Of a stretch of DNA of 64,000 nucleotides, positions 52,864 through 62,150 are shown one piece after another. The first letter of the stretch is position 1; every line of letters begins with the position of its first letter. This DNA comes from Nostoc sp. 'Peltigera membranacea cyanobiont' N6 (GTDB lineage Bacteria; Cyanobacteriota; Cyanobacteriia; Cyanobacteriales; Nostocaceae), in contig NZ_CP026681.1 in assembly GCF_002949735.1 (NCBI RefSeq), forward strand, positions 2,914,001 to 2,978,000, in the 5' to 3' direction. The notes under the pieces were generated by a model, which ran no database searches, was not told the origin of the DNA, and saw only the letters and a program-made list of their open reading frames with translations. The position numbers were made by a program, and so were the translations under genes.

Positions 52864-53010
52864 GATGCATTCACAATGCAAGTCGATGCATTCATAATGC
52901 AAGCCGATGCATTCACAATGCAAGTCGATGCATTCATAATGCAAGCCAATGCATTCATAATGCAAGCCGATGCATTCACAATGCAAGCCGATGCATTCAC
53001 AATGCAAGCT
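52864..53010. repeat. Tandem array, seven 21-bp units with internal dyad
   Basis: Seven head-to-tail copies of GATGCATTCACAATGCAAGYC (third base of the middle triplet C or T), then a partial eighth. Each unit contains the dyad TGCATT-3-AATGCA, so the array offers seven evenly spaced palindromic sites, two helical turns apart. It lies between the divergent aldo/keto reductase gene and the gene at 53130. It is not a CRISPR because there are no spacers. Bases 53011-53129 hold no gene. Confidence 0.85.
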
Positions 53011-53129
53011 GATGCATTGCCAAAGCTTACCCTTTGTTTAAGCTTGCCGATTTAAAAACTTTATCCTACTGATATTTTTTGAGTTTCAATGGGTATATTA
53101 AATGTGCCAATATACCACTGTATACATGT

Positions 53130-53501
53130 ATGACTATCCAAAATACAACACGCCGTTTGCGCCCTCAGCTAATTAGTCAAGATATTAGCTCATTCCACGG
53201 TTTACAAACCGTCAGCACTTACAATACAACTCGTGCTGATGCCTCATCTGCAAAGTTACAAGAAGTTTATCAGGTGATGTTGATTTCTCAACAAACCGAA
53301 ACTGAGAAACTAGCTTTATATCGTGCTGCTGCTGATGCTGCTCGATTAGCAGAATGGGAATTTCATAATTCTGTATTAGCGATGAAAGAAGTTGTGCGCG
53401 GGCAATATGGCTCAGATAGCGATCAAGCTCAAGCAGTAGGATTAAAGAAAAAATCAGACCGCAAGCGTCCTTCTCGTAAAAAGGCAGTTGCGATGGTGTA
53501 A
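53130..53501 (+). CDS. Hypothetical protein, basic C-terminus
   Basis: About 123 residues from ATG 53130 (MTIQNTTRRLRPQ); an earlier in-frame ATG at 53079 is less convincing. A helical, Ala-rich centre (ETEKLALYRAAADAARLAE) with WEFHNSVLAMKEVVRGQYG is followed by a Lys/Arg-rich end (KKKSDRKRPSRKKA) suggesting nucleic-acid binding. No family is recognised. It is transcribed away from the 21-bp array. Confidence 0.55.
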   Translation: MTIQNTTRRLRPQLISQDISSFHGLQTVSTYNTTRADASSAKLQEVYQVMLISQQTETEKLALYRAAADAARLAEWEFHNSVLAMKEVVRGQYGSDSDQAQAVGLKKKSDRKRPSRKKAVAMV

Positions 53502-53568
53502 CCGCCCGCTAGAAGCGATCGCCAGTTAATCAATTTTGATGGAATTTCAAAACGAGCGATCGCTATAT

Positions 53569-55782
53569 CTACAGCAGTTTATCTAATGTGATTGGCAAAT
53601 CACGAACGCGCTTGCCTGTGGCATGATAAACGGCGTTGGCGATCGCCGCCGCAGTACCGGTAATGCCAATTTCACCAATCCCCTTAACACCAAGCGGGTT
53701 GATATGTGGATCGCGTTCATCGACAAACAACACCTCAATATCGGGAACATCTGCATTCACTGGTACGTGATATTCAGCTAAATCATGGTTAACAACCCGT
53801 CCGAAATTCGGGTCTATTACCGTATGTTCCATCAGTGCCATACCGATACCGTAGACAATTCCACCGATGAGTTGACTGTTGGCTGTTTTAGCGTTGAGTA
53901 TGCGTCCAACACCAAAGCTTCCCACCCAGCGCGTTACTCGCACTTCGCCGGAATCAGGGTTAACGCGAACTTCGGCAAATTGCGATCCAAATGAGTGCAT
54001 TGAGAACTTCTTTTGTTCGTCTCCAGGTTTGGCATCTGCACGCGCTTCGATCCCTTTCATTCCATGTCGTGCCAAGATTGCTTGATATGTTTCGGTTGCG
54101 GAGGATTTATTTTTTAAGAAAAAGCTGCCATTTTCGGCAATCACATCCTCAGCCTTTGAACTATAAAGCGGTGATTTTTGATCGGCAAGTGCTAGTTGCA
54201 AAAGCTTACTGCGAACTTGATTTCCCGCTAAATGTACAGCCGAACTTACACTAGCGGCGGTTTGTGAACCACCGGAAACCGGGGTTTTTGGCATCTTAGT
54301 ATCGCCTAGTTCAAAGCGAACTTTCTCAACTGGTAGACCAAGCGCCTCAGCTGCAACTTGAGTCATGACAGTATAAGTTCCCGTACCAATATCTTGAGAA
54401 CCGCTTTGCACAACTGCTGTGCCGTCCGCCATAATTTGAGCGATCGCCGATGCCGGAGAACGATTGGTAGGATAAGTAGCTGTCGCCATCCCCCAACCAA
54501 TCAAATAATTGCCGTCTCGCATCGAACGGGGTTTAGGATTGCGTTTTTGCCAGCCAAACTTTTCTGCTCCTAGCTTGTAGCATTGGATGAGTGACTTGCT
54601 CGACCAAGGCAGTCCTTTAGTAGGATCGACATCCGCATGGTTACGCACACGCAGTTCTACCGGATCGATATTGAGTGCATAAGCTAGTTCGTCCATTGCC
54701 GATTCTAAGGCGAAGGACCCAGAAGCTTCGCCTGGGGCCCGCATATAGGTTGGTGTTCCCTGATCGATCTGAACTAGACGATGGCTAGTTTCGATATTCG
54801 GGCAAGCGTAAAGCATCCGGGCGCTTTTACCAACAGGTTCGATAAATTCATCGAAGGTTGAAGTCTGGGAAGTGCCAGAGTGTCGCAGCGCGGTCAATTT
54901 TCCGTCGCGGGTTGCACCTAGAGAAACTTGTTGAATTGTCTCTGGTCGAAAGCCCACAGGCCCATACATTTGTATTCGTCCCAGAACTAATTTTACTGGG
55001 CGATTAACCTGTCGGGCTGCGATCGCTGCTAGTGGCACATGCGACCAAGCCGACCCTTTGCAACCAAAGCCACCGCCAACAAAGTAAGACATAACGCGGA
55101 CTTTCTCTGGCTCAATTCCTAATACCCCCGCAACTTTTTGTTGAGCCGAAAAGATTCCCTGAGTTGCGTCATATAGCAACAATCGATCGCCTTGCCAAAC
55201 TGCTGTTGTGGCATGAGGCTCCATCGGATTGTGATTTTCGATTGGTGTAGTATAGGTTTGCTCGACGCGGACAGCCGCATTCGCTAGTCCCTGATTGACA
55301 TTGCCGTGCGCTGAATCGGGCGATTCTTCTCTAGGGATTTTACCTTTAGGTAAGTATGCCTTAGCGAGGTTATCCCCCATATTAATGGTCGGTTTTTCTT
55401 CGTCATAGCGGACTTGCACCAGCGAGGCAGCATACATTGCTCGTTCAAAGGTATCGGCAACCACGACACCAATGTGCTGACCGCTATAAAGCACAACGTT
55501 ATCTTGCAGCACTTGCAGCTTGCTACCGCCGCCCTTTTCTCCATCAGCTTTGGGCGCGTTGAGGTGAGTAATAACTGCTAATACACCCGGTACTTGCTCG
55601 GCTGCCTTGGTATTGATTTGGGCAATCTTACCTTTAGCGATCGTGCTTTGAATTGTCACGCCATAAGTCATTTTTGCTACCGGAAACTCAGCCGCATAGC
55701 GTGCTACTCCTGTCACCTTCAAATGCCCATCAACTCGATTGAGGGGTTTGCCAACAACTGTATTTTTATCGCCTGTATTCAT
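53569..55782 (-). CDS. PaoC-like molybdopterin-binding subunit of aldehyde/xanthine oxidoreductase
   Basis: A 737-residue large subunit of the xanthine oxidase family. Moco-binding stretches are GGFGCKGSAWSHVPLAAIAA, APGEASGSFALESAMDELA and GSQDIGTGTYTVMTQVAAE; the catalytic Glu is in GVKGIGEIGITGTAAAI near the C-terminus. It hydroxylates or oxidises aldehydes or N-heterocycles using water as oxygen source. The start overlaps the stop of the FAD subunit by four bases. The substrate is not determined by sequence; E. coli PaoABC acts on aromatic aldehydes. Confidence 0.9.
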   Translation of the reverse strand: MNTGDKNTVVGKPLNRVDGHLKVTGVARYAAEFPVAKMTYGVTIQSTIAKGKIAQINTKAAEQVPGVLAVITHLNAPKADGEKGGGSKLQVLQDNVVLYSGQHIGVVVADTFERAMYAASLVQVRYDEEKPTINMGDNLAKAYLPKGKIPREESPDSAHGNVNQGLANAAVRVEQTYTTPIENHNPMEPHATTAVWQGDRLLLYDATQGIFSAQQKVAGVLGIEPEKVRVMSYFVGGGFGCKGSAWSHVPLAAIAARQVNRPVKLVLGRIQMYGPVGFRPETIQQVSLGATRDGKLTALRHSGTSQTSTFDEFIEPVGKSARMLYACPNIETSHRLVQIDQGTPTYMRAPGEASGSFALESAMDELAYALNIDPVELRVRNHADVDPTKGLPWSSKSLIQCYKLGAEKFGWQKRNPKPRSMRDGNYLIGWGMATATYPTNRSPASAIAQIMADGTAVVQSGSQDIGTGTYTVMTQVAAEALGLPVEKVRFELGDTKMPKTPVSGGSQTAASVSSAVHLAGNQVRSKLLQLALADQKSPLYSSKAEDVIAENGSFFLKNKSSATETYQAILARHGMKGIEARADAKPGDEQKKFSMHSFGSQFAEVRVNPDSGEVRVTRWVGSFGVGRILNAKTANSQLIGGIVYGIGMALMEHTVIDPNFGRVVNHDLAEYHVPVNADVPDIEVLFVDERDPHINPLGVKGIGEIGITGTAAAIANAVYHATGKRVRDLPITLDKLL

Positions 55783-56762
55783 GCCATCCCTCCTACCGTT
55801 GCCAGCGCCTTAACAATGGTGCGTCTAGTCAGTTCGACCTTAAATGCGTTGTATTTTTGAGGTTTAGCTCCAGCAACGGCGGCATTTGCTGCTGCTTGAA
55901 ATGCTGCCTGGTTTGCTGGCTTATTCAAAAGCGCTTTTTCCGCATCGTAAGCACGCCAAGGCTTTGTTCCTACCCCACCAAGGGCAATGCGTGCCGAGCG
56001 AATGATGCCATTTTGAATATCCAACGCCGCCGCTACTGATGCCATTGCAAAGGCATAGGAGGCGCGATCGCGGACTTTTAGATAGTGCGATCGCTTCGCA
56101 AAGTTTGAAGCGGGCAAGTCAACGGCAACAATTAACTCTCCGTGTTGGAGAACTGTCTCCCGTTCGGGTGTCTCGCCAGGTAAGAGATGAAAATCTACAA
56201 GGGGAATACTGCGCTCTCCATTGGGAGAGCGTGTTTGCACAACTGCATCAAGTGCCACCATTGCCACCGCCATATCGGAAGGATGAGTGGCAATACAGCG
56301 ATCGCTGCCGCCAAGAATCGCGTGAATGCGGTTGTAACCCTCGATTGCCGCACAACCAGAACCGGGAACGCGCTTGTTACAGGGCATTGAAGTATCGCGG
56401 AAGTAGTAGCAACGGGTACGTTGTAGCAAATTTCCGCCCACTGTTGCCATGTTTCGTAGTTGCGGTGATGCCCCAGACAACAACGCTTCTGACAGCACAG
56501 GGTAACGCTGTTGAATTATCGCATCATAAGCAACGTCACTATTGCGTGCCATTGCTCCAATCCGCAGACTGTTACCTTGCATTTCTATCTTGCTTAGTGG
56601 GAGTGGGTTAATGTCAACCAACTCTTTTGGCATCTGAACATTCAGCTTCATCAAATCGATTAGGCTGGTACCACCTGCAAGATACGAAGCTTCGGCATCG
56701 GGAGCCACCAAAGCCACTGCATTCTCAGCTTGTCCGGCTTTTTTATAGTTAAACGGCTGCAT
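55779..56762 (-). CDS. PaoB-like FAD-binding subunit
   Basis: A 327-residue FAD subunit (CO dehydrogenase flavoprotein-type). FAD contacts are in LAGGTSLIDLMKLNVQMP and TVGGNLLQRTRC. The cysteine set RCYYFRDTSMPCNK, GSGCAA and GSDRCIATHPSD matches the extra [4Fe-4S] site known in PaoB and related subunits. The C-terminal CODH domain is complete. It overlaps the 2Fe-2S gene by 14 bases and the large-subunit gene by four, a tightly coupled operon. Confidence 0.9.
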   Translation of the reverse strand: MQPFNYKKAGQAENAVALVAPDAEASYLAGGTSLIDLMKLNVQMPKELVDINPLPLSKIEMQGNSLRIGAMARNSDVAYDAIIQQRYPVLSEALLSGASPQLRNMATVGGNLLQRTRCYYFRDTSMPCNKRVPGSGCAAIEGYNRIHAILGGSDRCIATHPSDMAVAMVALDAVVQTRSPNGERSIPLVDFHLLPGETPERETVLQHGELIVAVDLPASNFAKRSHYLKVRDRASYAFAMASVAAALDIQNGIIRSARIALGGVGTKPWRAYDAEKALLNKPANQAAFQAAANAAVAGAKPQKYNAFKVELTRRTIVKALATVGGMA

Positions 56763-57372
56763 CTTTTTTTCCTTCTAAGACATCGCGGACAGCAGCCACG
56801 ATATTTGGATAAGCACCGCAACGGCAAATATTACCGCTCATCAATTCCCGAATGTCGGCATCTGATTTAGCGTGTCCTTCCTTGACTAAACCCACTGCCG
56901 AACAAATTTGTCCCGGTGTGCAGTAGCCGCACTGAAATGCATCGCGGGCAACAAACGCAGCTTGCATCGGGTGCAAATTATTTCCTTGCTCCAGTCCCTC
57001 AATAGTTGTGATGGCAGCATCTGTGTGCATAATGGCAAAAGTCAGGCATGAGTTAACACGCCGCCCATCAACCAGCACCGTACAAGCACCGCATTGACCG
57101 TGGTCGCAACCTTTTTTACTACCAGTTAGCCCAATGTATTCCCGTAGTGCATCAAGTAAAGTAACACGCGGTTCAATCTGCAAACTATGTGCTGTTCCGT
57201 TCACTTTTAGCGTCACCTTCATAGTTTCAGGTATCGAACTTTTCAGCATTGGAGTGGTTTTTTTGACCGGAGTTTGTGCTACACTTTTTTCCACAAAATT
57301 ACTGGTCGTAGCCGCTACTGTGCTGACGAACATTAATTGACCCAGCCTGCGGCGTTTTAGCCTAAACTTCAT
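56749..57372 (-). CDS. PaoA-like [2Fe-2S] subunit with export signal
   Basis: A 207-residue iron-sulfur subunit. The plant-type cluster is held by the cysteines of GSKKGCDHGQCGACTVL and NSC; the second, alpha-helical cluster by FQCGYCTPGQI and GNICRCGAYPN. An N-terminal extension with RRR, a short hydrophobic run (LMFVSTVAATTSNF) and SVAQTP looks like a Tat-type signal. This subunit would carry the preassembled complex to the periplasm. First gene of the three-gene operon. Confidence 0.9.
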   Translation of the reverse strand: MKFRLKRRRLGQLMFVSTVAATTSNFVEKSVAQTPVKKTTPMLKSSIPETMKVTLKVNGTAHSLQIEPRVTLLDALREYIGLTGSKKGCDHGQCGACTVLVDGRRVNSCLTFAIMHTDAAITTIEGLEQGNNLHPMQAAFVARDAFQCGYCTPGQICSAVGLVKEGHAKSDADIRELMSGNICRCGAYPNIVAAVRDVLEGKKDAAV

Positions 57373-57990
57373 CTTTTGACTCCATTCTGTTTTTGTTGGT
57401 AATAATTCTATTTTTCTTGGTAATAATATTGAGTAATTTTCATAGCTTAAATTCTTTGTAAAAACAACTCTTTCTTACAAGCAAGCGTTTTCCTCAAAAT
57501 GACATTGTTAACAGAATACAATTTCATCTTGTTCTCGTCTCTCTATCAAAAGATTTATGCCATAAGTATCATCAATTATTATCCTGTTCTGGAATTAACA
57601 ATGTTTTCATTCGATATAACAGTTAAATTTTATCAAACCAGAATTCAGGAGTCACAATTCAGCATAAATTATGTACCAGTGGCGGATGATTTAAGAAGAT
57701 TTCAGAATTATTATTAAAAATATTTAATTTAATTAATTAGCCTTACTATTTTTGAAGCAATTACTGTTAACACAATCATTTATTTTTAAAATTTCCACGC
57801 TAGACATCTACAGAGAGTAGTCCATAAGGAGGGCATAAAAACCTCTTTTCATCAAGAGTGAACTCTTCCCTATTTCAAGCTATGTCTTTGTCCTTTCCCT
57901 TGACCGAGAATTCTGTGGACAAAAGGGAGCAAATTGTTGAAAGTCAGCGTCAATAGTAGATAATTCAACTAAAGTTTTAGGTATAACTAG
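57373..57990. other. Intergenic region of 618 bp
   Basis: AT-rich, divergent between the Mo-enzyme operon and the collagen-like gene. It contains one partial GAATTCAGGAGTCAC repeat at about 57641-57655. A 72-residue frame at 57499-57717 lacks any family resemblance and is not called. Promoters for both directions should lie here. Confidence 0.4.
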
Positions 57991-59388
57991 ATGCACAATG
58001 GTTTTAGGAGTAAGCTGCCACTACTGCTGACATTCTGCTTATTTACGAGCTTTTTACCTGCTTCTGATTCAGTTCTATGTCCAGCCGTTGCCTCTGACGA
58101 ATACTATAAAGTAGCCAGAAATGATGGCAGAGATGGACGCATAGGAACCGATGGGCGATCGGGTAGAAGCGGTGAAAACCAAAATATAGTTGTCAATGGT
58201 TCACCCGTAAATCTTGACTTATCAGGTAAAGATGGTGAAGACGGGGAAGATGGCGAACATGGCGATCGCCCTGACTGTGGTTATCAACGCGATGCCCGCG
58301 TCAGCCATGATATAAATGCACCAAATGGTGGCAATGGCGGTAACGGTGGTAGGGGAGGAGATGGGGGAAATGGAGGTTCCCTCACAGTGTATTACAGCAA
58401 TTTGGCAGACTTACGAAACATTTCTATCCGCGCAACTGGCGGGGAAGGCGGACGCGGGGGTAGAGGTGGAAACGGTACAGAAGGTTGTCACTGTCACAGG
58501 CGAAGTTGGGAAGTGAAAACTTGTACAGGAACGCCTGGTAGCTCTGATTATAAGTGTACAGATAAGACTTATCGATGTAGCGACGGTAACGATGGGCGAG
58601 ATGGTAGTGATGGTAGCGATGGTAGCCAAGGGCGCTTAGGAACTTTAAGTATTGTGAATGGCAAGGAAGCTTTGGCCGCTGATACTCCAACAGTACAGCT
58701 AGCAATTTCGGAACTGACAAACAAACCAGTAAACCTCTCAAAGAACAAGTGGAATCAACGCATTGGAGCAGCTTCTCTACTTGCGCCTGGTTCTGCGATC
58801 GCAGATGATTATCGAGAGTTTGAACAGCGTCTAGAAGAGACTTTTCAAATAGTTTGGCAAGAAAGACAACCCATCACCAGCTTTGGCAATCAAGCTGTCA
58901 CACTGAATTTAACTGACAACAAACAAGTAGAAGTAACTTTTGCCGAGGACTTATGGGTTGATGGTAATACCAAAAATGAAGCTAACTTAACAACATTTAC
59001 CGTTAACCATGCCATTCCTAAGAAAGATGTCACCCGGTTAGCTGTAGCAGAGTTTGCCGAAGCTGGACAAAACCTCAACTTAAAAATAGTTGATTTGGCA
59101 GCCAAATCTGATGCGATTAATACTCAGTTTCGCATCAAATTCTTAGCAAAGGATAACTTGTACGGTTCTTCTAGCTATAAAACTGAATATGAAGGAGATA
59201 TTCCCAACGAACTTGTGACTCGTGACTACAACCGTTTTACTCTAGCCTTGGGTAAACTCAAAATTCCTGACGAAGCTTTACGCCCTGGTGTCAACGTTGA
59301 TATTGAAGTCGTAGCAACTCGTTCTTTAGGAATACGTTCTGCCAAGCAAACTATTAGCTGGCAGGGTGCAATCCGCAAGCCCAGATAA
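57991..59388 (+). CDS. Secreted protein with collagen-like Gly-rich segments
   Basis: A 465-residue protein with a signal peptide (LLLTFCLFTSFLPASDS). Residues about 45-75 and 195-215 are Gly-x-y repeats of collagen type (GRDGRIGTDGRSGRSGE, GKDGEDGEDGEHGD, NDGRDGSDGSDG), and 108-128 and 146-160 are GGNGG-type tracts. A Cys-rich insert (CHCHRRSWEV, CTDKTYRC) could be disulfide-bonded. The C-terminal 240 residues are a non-repetitive beta-rich domain. A structural outer-surface or extracellular role is likely; no family name is assigned. Confidence 0.7.
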   Translation: MHNGFRSKLPLLLTFCLFTSFLPASDSVLCPAVASDEYYKVARNDGRDGRIGTDGRSGRSGENQNIVVNGSPVNLDLSGKDGEDGEDGEHGDRPDCGYQRDARVSHDINAPNGGNGGNGGRGGDGGNGGSLTVYYSNLADLRNISIRATGGEGGRGGRGGNGTEGCHCHRRSWEVKTCTGTPGSSDYKCTDKTYRCSDGNDGRDGSDGSDGSQGRLGTLSIVNGKEALAADTPTVQLAISELTNKPVNLSKNKWNQRIGAASLLAPGSAIADDYREFEQRLEETFQIVWQERQPITSFGNQAVTLNLTDNKQVEVTFAEDLWVDGNTKNEANLTTFTVNHAIPKKDVTRLAVAEFAEAGQNLNLKIVDLAAKSDAINTQFRIKFLAKDNLYGSSSYKTEYEGDIPNELVTRDYNRFTLALGKLKIPDEALRPGVNVDIEVVATRSLGIRSAKQTISWQGAIRKPR

Positions 59389-59391
59389 AAT

Positions 59392-59952
59392 TTAGGAAGA
59401 TTTTTTCCCATCTGATACCATTTGTGACAGAATATAGGCTGCGAAATCTAGTAACTGATCCAGCAAAAAGCCAATGATACCAATGTAGAGAATCACCTGG
59501 ATTATATAATCAACATTCCCCGCTTTATAAGCTTCCCAGAGGGTAAAGCCAAGTCCCTTTGGGCCTGTTAACATTTCTATAGCAATAACTATAAACCAGG
59601 CTACCCAAATACTAACTTTCAAGGCATGAAATATATGGAATATAGCTACTCTAAAGTTATTATTCTGCCTATGAAAATGTCGCATACCGATTGCCGTATT
59701 AATAATCATCGTCCAGAGAGTTCCGATAAAAACTACTGAAGTAGCAGCCGATTCGCTCTCTTGAAAGACTATTAAAGCAATAGGTAGCAAAGCTATAGGA
59801 GGGATACTATGTGGTATCTGAAATATCAGCCGAAATAGCTGATAAATCATGCTATTCATCCCTACTAGATATCCGATAAAACTACCCAAAACGGCAGCTG
59901 GAATATAACCCACAAATAACCGTTGTAGGCTAGCTAAAATGTCTAAAAACAT
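59392..59952 (-). CDS. ABC transporter permease, short
   Basis: A 186-residue integral membrane protein with five or so hydrophobic segments. It resembles SsuC/TauC/NrtB-type permeases for small anions; the conserved cytoplasmic loop is in EMLTGPKGLGFTLWEAY. Usual permeases have 250-280 residues, so the N-terminal part is short or missing. There is no ATPase or binding protein next to it, so it may be an orphan or remnant. It ends 3 bases past the stop of the collagen-like gene, tail to tail. Confidence 0.7.
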   Translation of the reverse strand: MFLDILASLQRLFVGYIPAAVLGSFIGYLVGMNSMIYQLFRLIFQIPHSIPPIALLPIALIVFQESESAATSVVFIGTLWTMIINTAIGMRHFHRQNNNFRVAIFHIFHALKVSIWVAWFIVIAIEMLTGPKGLGFTLWEAYKAGNVDYIIQVILYIGIIGFLLDQLLDFAAYILSQMVSDGKKSS

Positions 59953-60299
59953 ATATTATCTCTGCCTCAGTTCTCATGGAAAACATTTAGAAAACACTGC
60001 GGCAACAACACCAAATAGTAGAGAGAAAAATGTGCTAAATTACACGTTATCGTTGAAAAGTCCAAGATTTTTATATCTTCCCGTCGTTGACGATTAATCA
60101 AAATAACTTAAGTATTATTACGATGTGCGAGTAGTAATACAAAGAAGAGGTAAAACTTGACTTTAGTAAACTTTATCAGAAAAATAAATCCTGATTAGTA
60201 AATTAAATACAATTTCCAGATTTAACTTATTTGTGAAATCTTACCAAATCTAGCTTGGTAAGACTTCAGATTTTGCCCCTTGTCGTTGGGATAAATCTT

Positions 60300-60453
60300 A
60301 GAGGATGTTTGAAAAGTCCTTGGTGATGTATCAAATACTTTTAGATCCCCCTAAATCCCCCTTAAAAAGGGGGACTTTGATTCCGTCCCCCCCTTTTTAA
60401 GGGGGATCGATAAGTGCCTAATATCACAGCCGACCACTTTTCAAACAACCTCT
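60300..60453. repeat. MITE-like element, 154 bp
   Basis: Terminal inverted repeats of 18 bases, AGAGGATGTTTGAAAAGT and ACTTTTCAAACAACCTCT, differ at one position. The interior is itself palindromic (CCCCCTTAAAAAGGGGG and CCCCCTTTTTAAGGGGG). No coding capacity. The remaining part of 59953-61058 is AT-rich and otherwise empty. Confidence 0.72.
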
Positions 60454-61058
60454 TAGATGTAATCGTTAACAAGATGAATATATAAAAATTTTAATATTAA
60501 ATAAGTAGCAAAATTTGTTATTAGCAATACAGAATTATTATAAAATATTTTACAGTTATCTGACAGATATCAGCGCTTCTTTTTTTATTCAAAAATGAGA
60601 GGAGCAGGGATAAACCAAGTACATAAATAAATTAGGACTATTACACAACAACTTAAAGGGGCTAATCCTAAATATTAGAGCCTATTTATAAAGTAAATAA
60701 AAAGTTAGGGTGTGTTACAGCTAGTACAACACGGTGGAAATAAACAGACCATTCCAAATCAACGAAACGCTTACGCTGCATTAATTTTGGATTTTGAATT
60801 CCGCCTTGCGGTACTAGCCATTAGGTAACACTGTAATAACATCCATCTTTGGGATACTCTTTCTTTAGATTAAGTATTAACTCTCTAGAGATAGAGCCGG
60901 TTGCCGATCTCAGAGGTTATTCTAATGATTACCAACAGTTGGGTAGCAAATAAAACTCAATATTTATCAGCAACATATATCTTTCAACTCATTAAAACCT
61001 CTTGTTTTTACAAAGTTTTAGTTTCTCAATATCATATTCAGGAGTGAAATCAACAGCT

Positions 61059-61841
61059 ATGTCTATTCCAAACGAACGCGAAATCAAAAACAGTGAAGTC
61101 AAGCAAGAATCTTACACTGACACTAATGGTAATACTCACACCAATCTGACACGAAGCAGTGAAACGGTTAACAAGAGCACAACTAATCCCAATTCTTACC
61201 AAAACGGTTATGTAGAAGGTCGGAATAGTGAGCGTACATACCAGCAAGCCGATTTAGCCGAGCGTGACGAGAAGAATGCTAGTGGTGGTTTGTTGTTGGG
61301 TATTATCGTTACTTCTCTGCTTGGTTTGATTATAGGTGGGGTCTGGTACTTCAACCAGAGTAATAAGGCAGCAGTTGACAATACTGTACCGGTTTTGGTT
61401 CCTGTACCGAGTAATAGCAGCAGTCCAACCCCTAGCGCCTCTGCATCTCCTCAACCACAAACGACAATAATCGAAAGAACTAGGGAAGTACCTGTACCTG
61501 TACGTGTACCTGTAGCTGTACCTGTACCTGTACCACAACAGCAGGTTGTACCGCCTGCACCTCGCCAACCAAATATTAATATTACTATTCCACCCCAGCA
61601 GCCTGCGGCAGAAAAAGCGCCTTCTGTAACCCAGCCAACCCCTAAAGCGACACAAAGTCCAACAAGTAATACTTCTACTTTGCAAAATGAGGGCAGTACT
61701 TCTACTAATACTGTAACCCCAAGTACGAAAAGTGATGCCTCTAAAACTACTCCACCTCAAGGAGCAGACCAGTCAAATAGTACATCTAATGGTGGTTCTT
61801 CTACCACAAGTGATACTACTAAAAGCGGTTCTGGTCAATAA
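61059..61841 (+). CDS. Single-pass membrane protein with Pro-rich tail
   Basis: About 260 residues from ATG 61059 (MSIPNEREIKNSEVKQ); the frame is open further upstream. A polar N-terminal part (about 75 residues) precedes one membrane segment (GLLLGIIVTSLLGLIIGGVW), then a long Pro/Ser/Thr-rich domain with VPVPVRVPVAVPVPVP and NINITIPPQQP. The layout suggests a cytoplasmic head and an extended wall-spanning stalk. No family is recognised. Confidence 0.68.
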   Translation: MSIPNEREIKNSEVKQESYTDTNGNTHTNLTRSSETVNKSTTNPNSYQNGYVEGRNSERTYQQADLAERDEKNASGGLLLGIIVTSLLGLIIGGVWYFNQSNKAAVDNTVPVLVPVPSNSSSPTPSASASPQPQTTIIERTREVPVPVRVPVAVPVPVPQQQVVPPAPRQPNINITIPPQQPAAEKAPSVTQPTPKATQSPTSNTSTLQNEGSTSTNTVTPSTKSDASKTTPPQGADQSNSTSNGGSSTTSDTTKSGSGQ

Positions 61842-61958
61842 AAGCTTTTGAATTTTGATCCCACTTGATAATGCTTGCATTTGTGCCAACGTATAATTAA
61901 GTGGGGCAATTTCTGAAAAAGATTTGTGAATTGTTGCAACAAATTAATAGTATTTAGG

Positions 61959-62125
61959 ACTAGCCCTTTCAAGGTAACTTGTACAATTTCTTTTTTATCT
62001 CTGCACCCTCTGCGTCTCTACGGTCAAAAAATTTTTATTGAACTATAGAGGCACAGATAACCGGGTTTAAGAGGTTACAGAAGAATTTATCGAGTAAGAT
62101 TTTTACCTACCTTGAAAGGGCTAGT
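61959..62125. repeat. MITE-like element, 167 bp
   Basis: Perfect 18-bp terminal inverted repeats ACTAGCCCTTTCAAGGTA and TACCTTGAAAGGGCTAGT. The interior has no gene but contains short self-complementary words (CTCTACGG, CTATAGAGG). It differs in sequence from the MITE at 60300. It lies between the membrane protein and the TIGR04376-type gene. Confidence 0.7.
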
Positions 62126-62150
62126 GCTATAAATAAATATGCCTGTACGA

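Noticed and set aside
52864..53010. CRISPR array
   Set aside because: Units are contiguous with no spacers and no cas genes in the window.
52791..53012. Open frame encoding repeated CIHNASR units
   Set aside because: It is the translation of the 21-bp tandem array in one of several open frames; a 21-bp unit without stops always gives such a frame. No ribosome site.
57499..57717. 72-residue frame
   Set aside because: AT-rich intergenic DNA with a dispersed repeat inside; no recognisable protein features.
61254..61760. 168-residue minus-strand frame rich in Arg/Tyr
   Set aside because: Antisense to the low-complexity Pro-rich membrane protein; composition is an artefact.
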